Source: Ruminococcaceae bacterium UBA7075 (GTDB lineage Bacteria; Bacillota; Clostridia; Oscillospirales; Acutalibacteraceae). From it: DNA of 64,000 bases. The notes beneath the pieces are model-generated. The model made no database searches. It was not told the DNA's origin and was given only the letters and a program-made list of their open reading frames with translations. The translations under genes were made by a program, and so were the position numbers. Within the stretch, counting starts at the first letter, position 1; each line of letters opens with the position of its first letter. The stretch spans positions 11,158-75,157 of the forward strand of contig DKZL01000022.1 of the NCBI GenBank assembly GCA_002493635.1, read 5' to 3'. Positions 16,704 to 25,195 of this stretch are shown piece after piece.

Positions 16704-16732
16704 TTGTAAAATAAAAGGCATTGGTTTATAAT
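16704..16732 (+). promoter_or_regulatory. Sigma-A promoter of the DUF4160 pair
   Basis: TTGTAA (16704-16709), 17 bp, TATAAT (16727-16732), about 40 bp upstream of the ATG at 16773. Confidence 0.65.
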
Positions 16733-16772
16733 AAAAATATAACAATAGCAACTCTAAAACGGAGATGATATT

Positions 16773-17045
16773 ATGATGTATCCTTTTATGACATTGGACG
16801 ATCATGCTGAGATTGTTCATTCTGAAATGTTAGAAAACGGTAAAGTTAAAGTATATATTGAAAAACCTGATGAGAAAGATTGCTTTCACTATGCTACTTG
16901 CTATTTGCCCCAGTACGAATGGGAAAATATATACGGCTTTTCTGAGGATGAAATAAATAAATATCTGGACGTTATAAAATCAACAGCTCATCTGATACTT
17001 GAGTTTTCTCAAAAAGGAGGACTTGAAAATGCCTCAGGTTTTTAA
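16773..17045 (+). CDS. Small acidic protein paired with a DUF4160 protein
   Basis: 90 residues, not confidently assigned. It is acidic and soluble, with the readable segment 'EIVHSEMLENGKVKVYIEKPDEKDCFHYATCYLP' broken by no membrane stretch, and ends 'SQKGGLENASGF'. GGAG lies seven bases before the ATG at 16773. It overlaps the next gene by 17 bases, so the pair is translationally coupled. DUF4160 genes often sit beside DUF2442-type partners in toxin-antitoxin-like pairs; this partner does not obviously match DUF2442. Function unknown. Confidence 0.7.
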   Translation: MMYPFMTLDDHAEIVHSEMLENGKVKVYIEKPDEKDCFHYATCYLPQYEWENIYGFSEDEINKYLDVIKSTAHLILEFSQKGGLENASGF

Positions 17046-17307
17046 AGTCGGCTCTTACTGGGTATACTTTTGGTCAAATGAAAATGAACCTCTTGAGCCT
17101 GTTCACGTGCATATATCTCAAGGCTCTCCGACTGCAAACGCAACAAAGGTCTGGATTACAAGTAAGGGAAAATGTTACTTGTGCAATAACAATTCTCAGA
17201 TTCCTGAAAAAATACTCAATAATATTATGCGTGTTATAGAAGCAAGAAGTGATGAAGTTATCCTCAAATGGAAAAATCATTTTAATATAATAACATATTT
17301 TTGTTAA
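17029..17307 (+). CDS. DUF4160-family protein
   Basis: About 92 residues from the ATG at 17029, which follows AAAGGAGGACTTGAAA. Typical DUF4160 features are the start 'MPQVFKVGSYWVYFWSNEN', the 'EPVHVHIS' histidine motif, and the C-terminal 'VILKWKNHF' tail. An upstream in-frame ATG at 16999 would add residues inside the preceding gene and is not favoured. The family is of unknown function, common as two-gene cassettes in accessory DNA. A strong terminator follows at 17326. Confidence 0.82.
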   Translation: MPQVFKVGSYWVYFWSNENEPLEPVHVHISQGSPTANATKVWITSKGKCYLCNNNSQIPEKILNNIMRVIEARSDEVILKWKNHFNIITYFC

Positions 17308-17325
17308 AGTGTATATTTAAATTTA

Positions 17326-17360
17326 CAACGGCACCACAAATTTGTGGTGCCGTTGCTTTT
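17326..17360 (+). terminator. Intrinsic terminator after the DUF4160 pair
   Basis: Perfect 15-bp palindromic arms, CAACGGCACCACAAA (17326-17340) and TTTGTGGTGCCGTTG (17341-17355), then CTTTTTG. It lies between convergent genes and may also stop cysS transcription from the other side. Confidence 0.92.
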
Positions 17361-17378
17361 TGTGAATTGAATTTATTT

Positions 17379-18791
17379 TTAGTTTTCAAAATGCCATTCA
17401 ATGCCGTCCTTGGTGTCCTTGATGACAACATTCATCTCCTTTAGCTTGTCACGGATTGCATCTGCGGTTGCCCAATCCTTTTCGGCACGAGCCTTTGTAC
17501 GCTGTGCAATCAGAGCTTCAACCTCAGCGTTAATACCGCTGTTTTCATTTTCAATTTTTGCATTATCTGACTTTGCTTTTGTAAGGTCAAGTGAAAGCAC
17601 CTTATCAAATTCATCTATAAGATACAGCTTTGTTGCGTCGTCAATATCTGCCTTAAGCACATCATAAACACAGGTAAGTCCGAGAGATGTGTTTATGTCA
17701 TTGTCAAGAGCCTCTTTAAAGCTGTCAAGATAAGGCTTTGCCTTTTCGGTGTCGGCTGTGCCGTCCTTTGAAAGACCTGCAATTCTCTTTGTAAGCTTTT
17801 CATAAGCTTTTGCCGTGTTGTCAAGACTTTCATAGGTAAAAGTCAACGGCTTGCGGTAATGGCTCTGCAAACAGAACATTCTGTAAACCAGCGGATTATA
17901 CCCCTTTTCCTCAAGCAAAGAAACCGTCAGGAAATCGCCGCTTGACTTACTCATTTTTCCTCTTGCATCATTCAGGTGAAGCACGTGGAACCAGTAATTG
18001 CACCACTTATGACCGAGATAAGCTTCAGACTGAGCAATTTCATTTGTATGGTGCGGAAAAGCATTGTCAATGCCGCCGCAGTGAATGTCAAGGTATTCGC
18101 CGTTGTGCTTTTTGCTGATGCAGGAACACTCAATATGCCAGCCCGGATAGCCTACTCCCCACGGGCTTTCCCACTTCAGCTCCTGAGCATCAAACTTTGA
18201 CTTTGTGAACCAGAGCACAAAGTCAGCTTTATTGCGCTTATTTTCGTCCTCTTCAACGCTTTCACGCACACCTACGGCAAGGTCATCCTCGTTCATATTA
18301 CCGAATACATAATAGTTGTCAAGCTTTGAGGTATCAAAATAAACATTTCCGCCTGCAATATAAGCATAACCCTTTTCGAGCAGAACTGACACCATTTCGA
18401 TAAAATCATCAATGCAATTTGTTGCAGGCTCGACAACATCGGGAGTTTTGATGTTAAGCTTTGCGCAGTCGGCAAAAAATGCATCGGTGTAGAATTTGGC
18501 AATTTCAAGCACCGTCTTGTGCTCACGCTTTGCACCCTTGAGCATTTTGTCTTCGCCTGTATCTGCATCACTTGTGAGATGTCCTACATCGGTGATGTTC
18601 ATTACACGCTTTACATTGTAGCCGGAAAAGCGAAGATATTTTTCAAGGACATCCTCCATAATATATGTGCGCAGATTACCTATATGCGCATAGTGATATA
18701 CGGTCGGTCCGCAGGTGTACATATTGACTTCTTTATCATTAAAAGGAATAAATTCCTGTCTTGTCTGTCCGAGAGAGTTATATAATACCAT
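17379..18791 (-). CDS. cysS: Cysteinyl-tRNA synthetase
   Basis: 470 residues, a class I synthetase charging tRNA-Cys. It has 'CGPTVYHYAHIGNLRTY' (HIGH region with zinc-binding Cys), 'GWHIECSCIS' with zinc ligands, and 'KMSKSSGDF'. The C-terminal helical anticodon-binding region ends 'GIEWHFEN'. The start is ATG 18791. It is five bases downstream of cysE, a pairing of cysteine biosynthesis with cysteine use that is conserved in Firmicutes. No T-box element was recognised between them or upstream. Confidence 0.97.
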   Translation of the reverse strand: MVLYNSLGQTRQEFIPFNDKEVNMYTCGPTVYHYAHIGNLRTYIMEDVLEKYLRFSGYNVKRVMNITDVGHLTSDADTGEDKMLKGAKREHKTVLEIAKFYTDAFFADCAKLNIKTPDVVEPATNCIDDFIEMVSVLLEKGYAYIAGGNVYFDTSKLDNYYVFGNMNEDDLAVGVRESVEEDENKRNKADFVLWFTKSKFDAQELKWESPWGVGYPGWHIECSCISKKHNGEYLDIHCGGIDNAFPHHTNEIAQSEAYLGHKWCNYWFHVLHLNDARGKMSKSSGDFLTVSLLEEKGYNPLVYRMFCLQSHYRKPLTFTYESLDNTAKAYEKLTKRIAGLSKDGTADTEKAKPYLDSFKEALDNDINTSLGLTCVYDVLKADIDDATKLYLIDEFDKVLSLDLTKAKSDNAKIENENSGINAEVEALIAQRTKARAEKDWATADAIRDKLKEMNVVIKDTKDGIEWHFEN

Positions 18792-18796
18792 CTTGA

Positions 18797-19444
18797 TTAC
18801 TCCTTGCCTTTATCATTCTTTAGCTCTTGAAGCTCTTTTTCAAGCACATTAATTTTGTGCTCCATATTGCACAGTGCAAGTGCGACAGGGTCGGAAACGT
18901 GAATCTGGTCGAGAGTTTCGCTTCTTACACCGTTGACTTTAACCACCCTTGCAGGAACACCGACAGCAGTGGAGTTCGGCGGAATTTCACTCAGAACCAC
19001 CGCACCTGCGGCTATTCGGGAATTGTCGCCTACCTTGAAAGGTCCGAGCACCTTTGCACCCGAGCCCACAAGAACATTGTTGCCGAGGGTCGGATGACGT
19101 TTGCCTGTTTCCTTACCTGTACCGCCGAGGGTAACATTCTGATAAATCGTGCAGTTTTCGCCGATTACCGTGGTTTCGCCTATAACAACGCCCATACCGT
19201 GGTCAATGAAAAGACCTTTACCTATGGTGGCACCGGGGTGAATTTCAATTCCTGTTTTATGACGGCTTCTCTGAGAAATAAAACGTGCTATAAATTTTAA
19301 GTTGTGCCTGAAAAACCAGTTTGCTTTTCTGTGTGACCTTACAGCCTTAAAGCCTGAATACAGAAAGAAAACTTCTGCCTTACTCCTTGCGGCAGGGTCA
19401 CGCTCAAGCACAGCGTTAATATCTGATTTAAAGGTTTTAAACAA
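18797..19444 (-). CDS. cysE: Serine O-acetyltransferase
   Basis: 215 residues, the short Firmicute form. A helical N-terminus is followed by a left-handed beta-helix of hexapeptide repeats ('GIEIHPGATIGKGLFIDHG', 'GVVIGETTVIGENCTIYQNVTLGG', here separated), with 'HPTLGNNVLVGSGAKVLG' after. It makes O-acetylserine for cysteine synthesis. The start must be the TTG at 19444, because an in-frame stop lies just upstream and no ATG occurs; GGGTG seven bases before it is the likely ribosome site. It precedes cysS by five bases. Confidence 0.94.
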   Translation of the reverse strand: MFKTFKSDINAVLERDPAARSKAEVFFLYSGFKAVRSHRKANWFFRHNLKFIARFISQRSRHKTGIEIHPGATIGKGLFIDHGMGVVIGETTVIGENCTIYQNVTLGGTGKETGKRHPTLGNNVLVGSGAKVLGPFKVGDNSRIAAGAVVLSEIPPNSTAVGVPARVVKVNGVRSETLDQIHVSDPVALALCNMEHKINVLEKELQELKNDKGKE

Positions 19445-19465
19445 AGTATCACACCCAATTTTGAG

Positions 19466-20056
19466 TTACATATCTGAAATAAAGCGATAATTCTGTTTGA
19501 TGTAAATTACACCCGATATAATCGTAAAGATTGTTGAAATCCAAATCAAGGCTCCGCCGATCAGTATAAATATTCTATAAAGAAGCGAAGCTGTATCAGC
19601 TGAAAGTATTCCTGAAAGCGCATTAACATCAAAAAAGGTCTGCATCACTAAAATTGCAATGATTGCAACCATCTGAGTAACGGTTTTAACCTTGCCCCAC
19701 ATATTTGCGGCAACCACCTTACCTTTTGAAGCGGCAATCAATCTGATAGATGTAACGGAAAACTCTCTGAAAAGTACGATTATCACGGCTATACAGTCGC
19801 AAAGTCCGTTTTGAACAAAGCATAAGAATGCCGCAAGTACAAGAATTTTATCTGCAAGAGGGTCAGCAAATTTCCCGAAATCCGTTACAAGGTTGCGTTT
19901 TCTTGCAATTTTTCCATCCATCATATCAGTCAATGATGCAATTATAAACAATATAAGCGCCGCCGCATTATGCAGCGGAAATTCAATAAGCATTGAAGCC
20001 ACAAAAACAGGAACAAGAAATATACGTCCTATTGTCAGTTTATTAGGTAAATTCAT
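19466..20056 (-). CDS. pgsA: CDP-diacylglycerol-glycerol-3-phosphate 3-phosphatidyltransferase
   Basis: About 196 residues, an integral membrane enzyme making phosphatidylglycerol phosphate. The CDP-alcohol phosphotransferase signature is visible as 'DMMDGKIARKRN' followed by 'TDFGKFADPLADKI', with all the conserved Asp and Gly residues. Several hydrophobic helices surround it. The ATG at 20056 follows GGAAGG at good spacing; the in-frame TTG at 20071 lies on the ribosome site itself. It follows rimO by 22 bp in the recA-recX-rimO-pgsA-cysE-cysS run. Confidence 0.95.
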   Translation of the reverse strand: MNLPNKLTIGRIFLVPVFVASMLIEFPLHNAAALILFIIASLTDMMDGKIARKRNLVTDFGKFADPLADKILVLAAFLCFVQNGLCDCIAVIIVLFREFSVTSIRLIAASKGKVVAANMWGKVKTVTQMVAIIAILVMQTFFDVNALSGILSADTASLLYRIFILIGGALIWISTIFTIISGVIYIKQNYRFISDM

Positions 20057-20078
20057 TTTGTTGCCTTCCAAATTAATT

Positions 20079-21407
20079 TTATTCTGTTTCGCCTACAGGG
20101 TCACAGCCCATATAGTCGGTAATTTTAACCTTTACAAATTCACCGATTGCAGGCTTTTTGCTTTTACAGGTAAAAAATACACATCCGTCAACCTCCGGAG
20201 AGTCTGCATAACTTCTGCCAAAATAACACTCGGCAAGCTTGTCAAAGCCTTCAACAAGAACCTCAATTTCAGTGCCGATAAGACTTTCACAATAGTCAGC
20301 CATAACGCTCTGTTGATGCTCCATAATTATGTCGGCACGCTTTTGCTTTATTTCTTCATCAATCTGGTCGGGCATTTTTGCCGCAGGAGTGTTCTCTTCC
20401 TGAGAATACGCAAAACATCCAAGACGCTCAAACTTCATATCAGCAGCAAATTGTGCAAGCTCTTCAAATTGTTCTTCGGTTTCTCCCGGAAACCCCGTAA
20501 TAAAGGTTGTACGCAAAACAACATCCGGAATTTTTACCCTGATTTTATTTATAAGCTCCGTAAGCTCTTTAAGACTGCCGTGACGGTTCATTCGCTTGAG
20601 CACATCACCGTTGCAGTGCTGGAGAGGTAAATCTATGTATTTTACAATTTTATCTTCATTTGCAATGGTATCAATAAGCTCGTCCGTTAGTCTGTCAGGA
20701 TAACAGTATAGCACTCTTATCCATTTTAATCCGTCGATTTTACAGAGTTTTTGCAAAAGTTTTGCAAGATATGGCTCTCCAAACAAATCTTCGCCGTATC
20801 TTGTGGTGTCCTGTGCAATAACATTAAGCTCAACAACACCGTTCTTTGCAAGACTTTCAGCCTCTTTAATAATATTTTCAGGCTTGCGGCTTCTGAATTT
20901 TCCTCTTATCTGCGGAATTGCGCAGTAGGTACAGCAGTTGTCACAGCCCTCTGCAATTTTTATGTATGCAGTGTAAGGAGGAGTAGACTGAATCCTTCCG
21001 CCCTCGAGAGGAAGGCACAATTTGTCGGGAAACATCTCAACTTTTTTGTCATTCAATACATCACAGACAACATCTGCTATCCTGCTGTTTGCGCCGATTC
21101 CTATTGCGGCGTCAACCTCATAAAGCTGTTTTGTAATCTCATTCTGATAACGCTGTGCAAGACAGCCTGTTACAACAATAGCCTTAATCGTTCCCTCCTG
21201 CTTCAGCTTGCCAAGCTCAATAATTTCATCAATACTTTCCTGCTTGGCACTTTCGATAAATCCGCAGGTATTTACAATAACGCAGTCTGCATCGGCAGGG
21301 TCATTTACTATTATAAAGCCTCGCTGCTTAAGTGTAAACAAAAGCATTTCGGCATCAACCTGATTTTTTGCACATCCGAGAGATACAATACCAACCTTAT
21401 AATTCAT
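20079..21407 (-). CDS. rimO: Ribosomal protein S12 methylthiotransferase
   Basis: 442 residues, a radical-SAM enzyme that methylthiolates an aspartate of ribosomal protein S12. The N-terminal UPF0004 domain carries 'SLGCAKNQVDAE', 'NTCGFIESAK' and 'VTGCLAQRY' cysteines for the auxiliary cluster. The SAM cluster motif is 'CDNCCTYC' (CxxxCxxC), and a C-terminal TRAM domain ends near 'VKVKITDYMGCDPVGE'. RimO rather than MiaB is supported by 'SLGCAKNQVD' and the general length. The start overlaps the recX stop (ATGA). Confidence 0.95.
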   Translation of the reverse strand: MNYKVGIVSLGCAKNQVDAEMLLFTLKQRGFIIVNDPADADCVIVNTCGFIESAKQESIDEIIELGKLKQEGTIKAIVVTGCLAQRYQNEITKQLYEVDAAIGIGANSRIADVVCDVLNDKKVEMFPDKLCLPLEGGRIQSTPPYTAYIKIAEGCDNCCTYCAIPQIRGKFRSRKPENIIKEAESLAKNGVVELNVIAQDTTRYGEDLFGEPYLAKLLQKLCKIDGLKWIRVLYCYPDRLTDELIDTIANEDKIVKYIDLPLQHCNGDVLKRMNRHGSLKELTELINKIRVKIPDVVLRTTFITGFPGETEEQFEELAQFAADMKFERLGCFAYSQEENTPAAKMPDQIDEEIKQKRADIIMEHQQSVMADYCESLIGTEIEVLVEGFDKLAECYFGRSYADSPEVDGCVFFTCKSKKPAIGEFVKVKITDYMGCDPVGETE

Positions 21408-22024
21408 ATGCTGTCTTCCTCTGTATAATCTGAATAATCATCCATTGCTCTTCTGATGCTGTCCCAGCCGTATCCAAGTCTCTGCAATGCAGCAACCGCC
21501 CTGCGTCTGGTTTTTTCGTCATCAAGATTCCTGTATTTTTTCTCAAGAACCGCCTTGATTTCTTCATTCTCGTCCACGTCAATGTCTTCAAGAATTTCTT
21601 GGGCAAGCTCCTTGTCAATTCCTTTTCGTGACAACTCGTAAGAAGCCCCACGCTTTGACATATGCTTTGAAAATATCAGCTGTTCTGCATATCGACGGGC
21701 AAAACCCTCGTCATTTACAAGACCGAGTTCCTCAAGTCTGTCAACCGCCTTTTGTGCTGAATCCTCATCACAAGTGCGCCTGATTTTGTCGGCAAGCTCT
21801 TTTTTGGAGTGGTCACGGTATGATATAAGCCAGAGTGCCTTCTCCTTGGCTCTGCGCTCATTGCTAAGAGAAATAATCTCGTGCAGTTCCTCATCGTCTA
21901 TATCACGACCGACATCAAATCTGTTTTCAAGCAAGGTCTGAGTGTCGAGCTTCATAGCAAATTCGCCGTCAATGTACAGCGCACTCAGTCCTTTTCTTCT
22001 CGGTTCAATAGCAGTAATGGTCAT
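21404..22024 (-). CDS. recX: RecA regulatory protein RecX
   Basis: 206 residues, mostly charged helices arranged as the three-helix RecX repeats ('LWLISYRDHSKKELADKIRR', 'LEELGLVNDEGFARRYAEQL', 'RGASYELSRKGIDKELAQEI'). RecX modulates RecA filaments. The start codon overlaps the recA stop by the ATGA arrangement, and the stop overlaps rimO the same way, so all three are translationally coupled. Placement directly after recA is the strongest functional evidence. Confidence 0.93.
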   Translation of the reverse strand: MTITAIEPRRKGLSALYIDGEFAMKLDTQTLLENRFDVGRDIDDEELHEIISLSNERRAKEKALWLISYRDHSKKELADKIRRTCDEDSAQKAVDRLEELGLVNDEGFARRYAEQLIFSKHMSKRGASYELSRKGIDKELAQEILEDIDVDENEEIKAVLEKKYRNLDDEKTRRRAVAALQRLGYGWDSIRRAMDDYSDYTEEDSI

Positions 22025-23145
22025 CAGTCGTCAACCAAAACATCAATTTTTGCTGCTGTTTTCTTTGCTTCATCCTTTTTTGACGGCTCTTTTACGGAAT
22101 TGTCCGCCGCAGGGATTTCCGTGATTTTTGCCTTTGGAGCCGACGGCTTGCGCACATAGAGTTTGTCTACATTTTCCCAGACCTGAGCTTCAATTTCCTT
22201 CATAATGTTTTCGTCATTTTTAAGAAGTTCTTTAACCTTGTCACGCCCCTGAGCAAGACGGGTGCCGTTATAGCTGAACCACGAACCTGACTTCTGGACA
22301 ATGTCAAGTTTTACTGCAATATCAAGAAGCTCGCCTGTACGGCTGATACCTTCACCGTACATAATATCAAATTCAGCCTCTCTGAACGGAGGGGCGATTT
22401 TATTTTTAACAACCTTTGCTCTTGTGCGTGAACCGATGATTTCTCCGTTCACCTTAAGAGTTTCGGCTTTTCTTATATCAATACGTACAGAACTGTAAAA
22501 CTTGAGAGCCCTGCCGCCTGTTGTTACCTCAGGATTGCCGTATATAACACCAACCTTTTCACGAAGCTGGTTGATAAAGATTGCAACGCAGTTTGACTTG
22601 TTGATTGCACCTGCAAGCTTTCTTAAAGCCTGTGACATAAGACGAGCGTGAAGTCCGACGTGGCTGTCACCCATTTCACCCTCAATTTCTGCCTTTGGAA
22701 CAAGAGCGGCAACTGAGTCGATTACGATAACATCAATAGCTCCGCTTCGTATGAGTGCCTCGGCAATTTCAAGTGCGTCTTCACCTGTATCAGGCTGTGA
22801 TACAAGCAGTGAATCAACATCAACGCCGAGTGCCGCCGCATAAGTCGGGTCAAGTGCGTGCTCAACATCAATAAATGCAACATTTCCGCCGTTTTTCTGT
22901 CCCTCTGCAATACAGTGAAGTGAAAGTGTGGTTTTACCTGATGATTCAGGTCCGTATATTTCAACAATTCTTCCTCGTGGAAGACCGCCTATTCCGAGTG
23001 CAATATCAAGTGAAAGCGAGCCTGTTGATATGTGGTCAACGCTCATATGTTTATTTTCGCCAAGGCGCATTACTGCACCCTTACCGAATTGTTTTTCAAT
23101 TTGAGATAACGCTGTTTCAAGCGCTTTATTCTTATCAACTGCCAT
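22024..23145 (-). CDS. recA: Recombinase RecA
   Basis: 373 residues. Walker A is 'GPESSGKTT', Walker B 'VIVIDSVAAL', and loop L1/L2 segments 'EGEMGDSHVGLHARLMSQAL' and 'FINQLREKVGVIYGNPEVTTGG' are intact. The last ~40 residues are a lysine- and acid-rich variable tail. It catalyses strand exchange and SOS coprotease activation. GGAGG precedes the ATG at 23145. I did not find a clear Firmicute-type LexA box in the upstream gap, which is largely taken by two R1 repeats. Confidence 0.98.
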   Translation of the reverse strand: MAVDKNKALETALSQIEKQFGKGAVMRLGENKHMSVDHISTGSLSLDIALGIGGLPRGRIVEIYGPESSGKTTLSLHCIAEGQKNGGNVAFIDVEHALDPTYAAALGVDVDSLLVSQPDTGEDALEIAEALIRSGAIDVIVIDSVAALVPKAEIEGEMGDSHVGLHARLMSQALRKLAGAINKSNCVAIFINQLREKVGVIYGNPEVTTGGRALKFYSSVRIDIRKAETLKVNGEIIGSRTRAKVVKNKIAPPFREAEFDIMYGEGISRTGELLDIAVKLDIVQKSGSWFSYNGTRLAQGRDKVKELLKNDENIMKEIEAQVWENVDKLYVRKPSAPKAKITEIPAADNSVKEPSKKDEAKKTAAKIDVLVDD

Positions 23146-23163
23146 TATATAGTCCTCCGTGTT

Positions 23164-23305
23164 TTTTAGTCCGCTTCATAAGTTTAATATAACTTATAAT
23201 GTAGTGTCCCGAAGTTTAAACTTCCATCTGTTTATAAAGTTTATTTTAGTCCGCTTCATAAGTTTAATGTAACTTATAATGCAATGTCCCGAAGTTTAAA
23301 CTTCC
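23164..23305. repeat. Two tandem R1 units (copy C), 80-bp period
   Basis: Two direct copies begin at about 23164 and 23244. Each has TCCGCTTC, the inverted repeat ATAAGTT/AACTTAT (first unit 23178-23197) and the perfect palindrome GAAGTTTAAACTTC (23211-23224 and 23291-23304). These are the best-preserved R1 units in the window. They lie in the recA-prmC gap, upstream of recA. Confidence 0.9.
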
Positions 23306-23344
23306 GCTTAATATTAAAATTCATTTTTTGTCATCAAAAATATA

Positions 23345-24187
23345 TCAGAAACGAATTCCGATTATTGCACGCTTAATGCCTGAAAGGTCATATGCCGTTT
23401 TAAGATTACTAAAGCCTTCGTTCTGCAAAAGCTCTGCGACATAATCAGCCTGATCTTCGCCGAGTTCAAAGGCAAGCGCACCGCCTTTTTTAAGCTTCCT
23501 GCTCCAGTTCTTTATAATAGAACGATAAAAATCAAAACCGTCAGCTCCGCCGTCAAGTGCCATCGCAGGCTCTTTCTGCACCTCATCCTGCAAAGTTTTG
23601 AGATCTTCCGAGCGTATGTAAGGCGGATTGGATACAATCAAATCAAACAGACTGTCGTCAAAATCATCATAGCATTTAAAAACATCGCCGTTTATCAAAT
23701 TTATATCAGCTTGGTTGTGTACGCTGTTCTTTTCAAGATAAGCAAATGCCTCCCGGCTCAGTTCAACGGCTGTTACGTCAGCATTTGCAAGCTTATTAAG
23801 CGCAACTGAAATTGCTCCGCTGCCTGCGCAAAGGTCAATAGCTTTCTTGCTTTGTCGCTTATCAAGAAATTCAAGGCAGAGATTAAGAACAACCTCGGTA
23901 TCATCACGGGGGATAAGCACACCCTCGCCGACAAAAAATTCAAATCCGCAAAACTCCCAGCTGCCGAGAATATATTGCAAAGGTTGTTTTTTTGCCCTTT
24001 TATCAAGAATCTGATACAATTCCCGAAGATTTTGTTCCGAAAATTCATCCCTGCCATGAGTTATCAATCCTGCACGGTTAATCGAAAATCTCTGTTCAAA
24101 AATGCACATTGTTTCAAATGTAGGGTCAATAACTTCTGTTTTTTCAAGGAATTTCTTACATTCCCTGTATGCCTGCTCAACTGTCAT
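23345..24187 (-). CDS. prmC: Release factor glutamine methyltransferase
   Basis: 280 residues. A helical N-terminal domain is followed by a SAM-binding Rossmann domain with 'AIDLCAGSGAISVAL' and the catalytic 'VSNPPYIR' motif that positions the glutamine of release factors RF1 and RF2. The ATG overlaps the DUF1385 stop (TAATG). In many Firmicutes prmC follows the DUF1385 gene and precedes prfA-related genes; here it is followed by recA. Confidence 0.95.
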   Translation of the reverse strand: MTVEQAYRECKKFLEKTEVIDPTFETMCIFEQRFSINRAGLITHGRDEFSEQNLRELYQILDKRAKKQPLQYILGSWEFCGFEFFVGEGVLIPRDDTEVVLNLCLEFLDKRQSKKAIDLCAGSGAISVALNKLANADVTAVELSREAFAYLEKNSVHNQADINLINGDVFKCYDDFDDSLFDLIVSNPPYIRSEDLKTLQDEVQKEPAMALDGGADGFDFYRSIIKNWSRKLKKGGALAFELGEDQADYVAELLQNEGFSNLKTAYDLSGIKRAIIGIRF

Positions 24188-25173
24188 TACTTGTTCACAA
24201 TGTCTGAGCCATCCTCAGGAATAACAGCTTTGATTGCCTCAATTGCAACCTCAATCATCTTGTCATCGGGATTTTTAGTTGTGATACGCTGAGCCCACAA
24301 GCCCGGTGCAGCAATGATGCGTGTAAAAAGATTGTCGTGCTTGCCGCAAATCTTTATCAGCTCATAACCAACACCACAGGAAATAGGAAGAAGTAAAATT
24401 TTAAAAACCGGTCTTAAAAATCCTATACCGAACGGCGCAACAGGTACAAAAAGACCTACTGCAATACCGACAATAAGCATAAGCACCATAAAGCTTGTGC
24501 CGCAGCGAGGATGAAAACGAGTCTGTTTTCTGACATTTTCAACAGTAAGCTCTTCATCGTTTTCATAACAGAATATCGTTTTATGCTCGGCACCGTGATA
24601 CATAAATACACGCTTCATCTCAGTCATCTGTGAACAGACAACAATATAAAGCAGGAACAATACTATTTTGAGCACGCCCTCAAAAACTGATTTCCAGAAT
24701 ACGGCAAGCTCGCCCTCACCCTTAAAGGCAGGTACAAAATTTGCACTAAGATCAAACAAGAATGACGGTACAAAGAAGAACAGTCCTACTGCAAGCGCAA
24801 CACCGAGTATTGAAGCAAATACCATAAGCACCTTTATGAGCTTGTCACCGAATTTCTCATCAAGCCACTTTTCAAATTTTGACGGCTCTTCTTCTTCGAT
24901 TTCACCGGCTTCAATAGCTTTGTCGGCAGACAGCATAAGGGATTTGTAGGAAAGACGCATTGAATCTATAAGTCCTGCGATACCTCTTATAAACGGAATT
25001 CGGAATATCTTAAAGCGGGAAGAAAGCGTTTTTACTTCAATGTCCTCGCTGTAAATTTCATTTTCACCGGTCCGCACGCAAACCGTTGTGCGCTTGGGAC
25101 CTCTCATCATAATTCCCTCAATCAGGGCACTGCCACCTATTGAGGTGATTTTTTTAGTTATATTCTTAGCCAT
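24187..25173 (-). CDS. DUF1385-family membrane protein (YqhQ-like)
   Basis: 328 residues. It opens with the conserved 'GGSALIEGIMMRGPKRTTVCVR' region, here split by no gap, then has membrane helices at roughly 105-130 and 160-180 and more near 240-280, with 'YHGAEHKTIFCYEN' and 'RFHPRCGTSF' between. All are hallmarks of DUF1385. The family is widespread in Gram-positives and often linked to prmC, as here. A biochemical role is not settled. The start is ATG 25173. Confidence 0.9.
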   Translation of the reverse strand: MAKNITKKITSIGGSALIEGIMMRGPKRTTVCVRTGENEIYSEDIEVKTLSSRFKIFRIPFIRGIAGLIDSMRLSYKSLMLSADKAIEAGEIEEEEPSKFEKWLDEKFGDKLIKVLMVFASILGVALAVGLFFFVPSFLFDLSANFVPAFKGEGELAVFWKSVFEGVLKIVLFLLYIVVCSQMTEMKRVFMYHGAEHKTIFCYENDEELTVENVRKQTRFHPRCGTSFMVLMLIVGIAVGLFVPVAPFGIGFLRPVFKILLLPISCGVGYELIKICGKHDNLFTRIIAAPGLWAQRITTKNPDDKMIEVAIEAIKAVIPEDGSDIVNK

Positions 25174-25195
25174 CGGAAAACCCTTTCTGTGAAAG

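Noticed and set aside
23164..23305. Possible CRISPR array because of regular 80-bp direct repeats
   Set aside because: Only two units, conserved over nearly the whole period, with no spacers and no cas genes.
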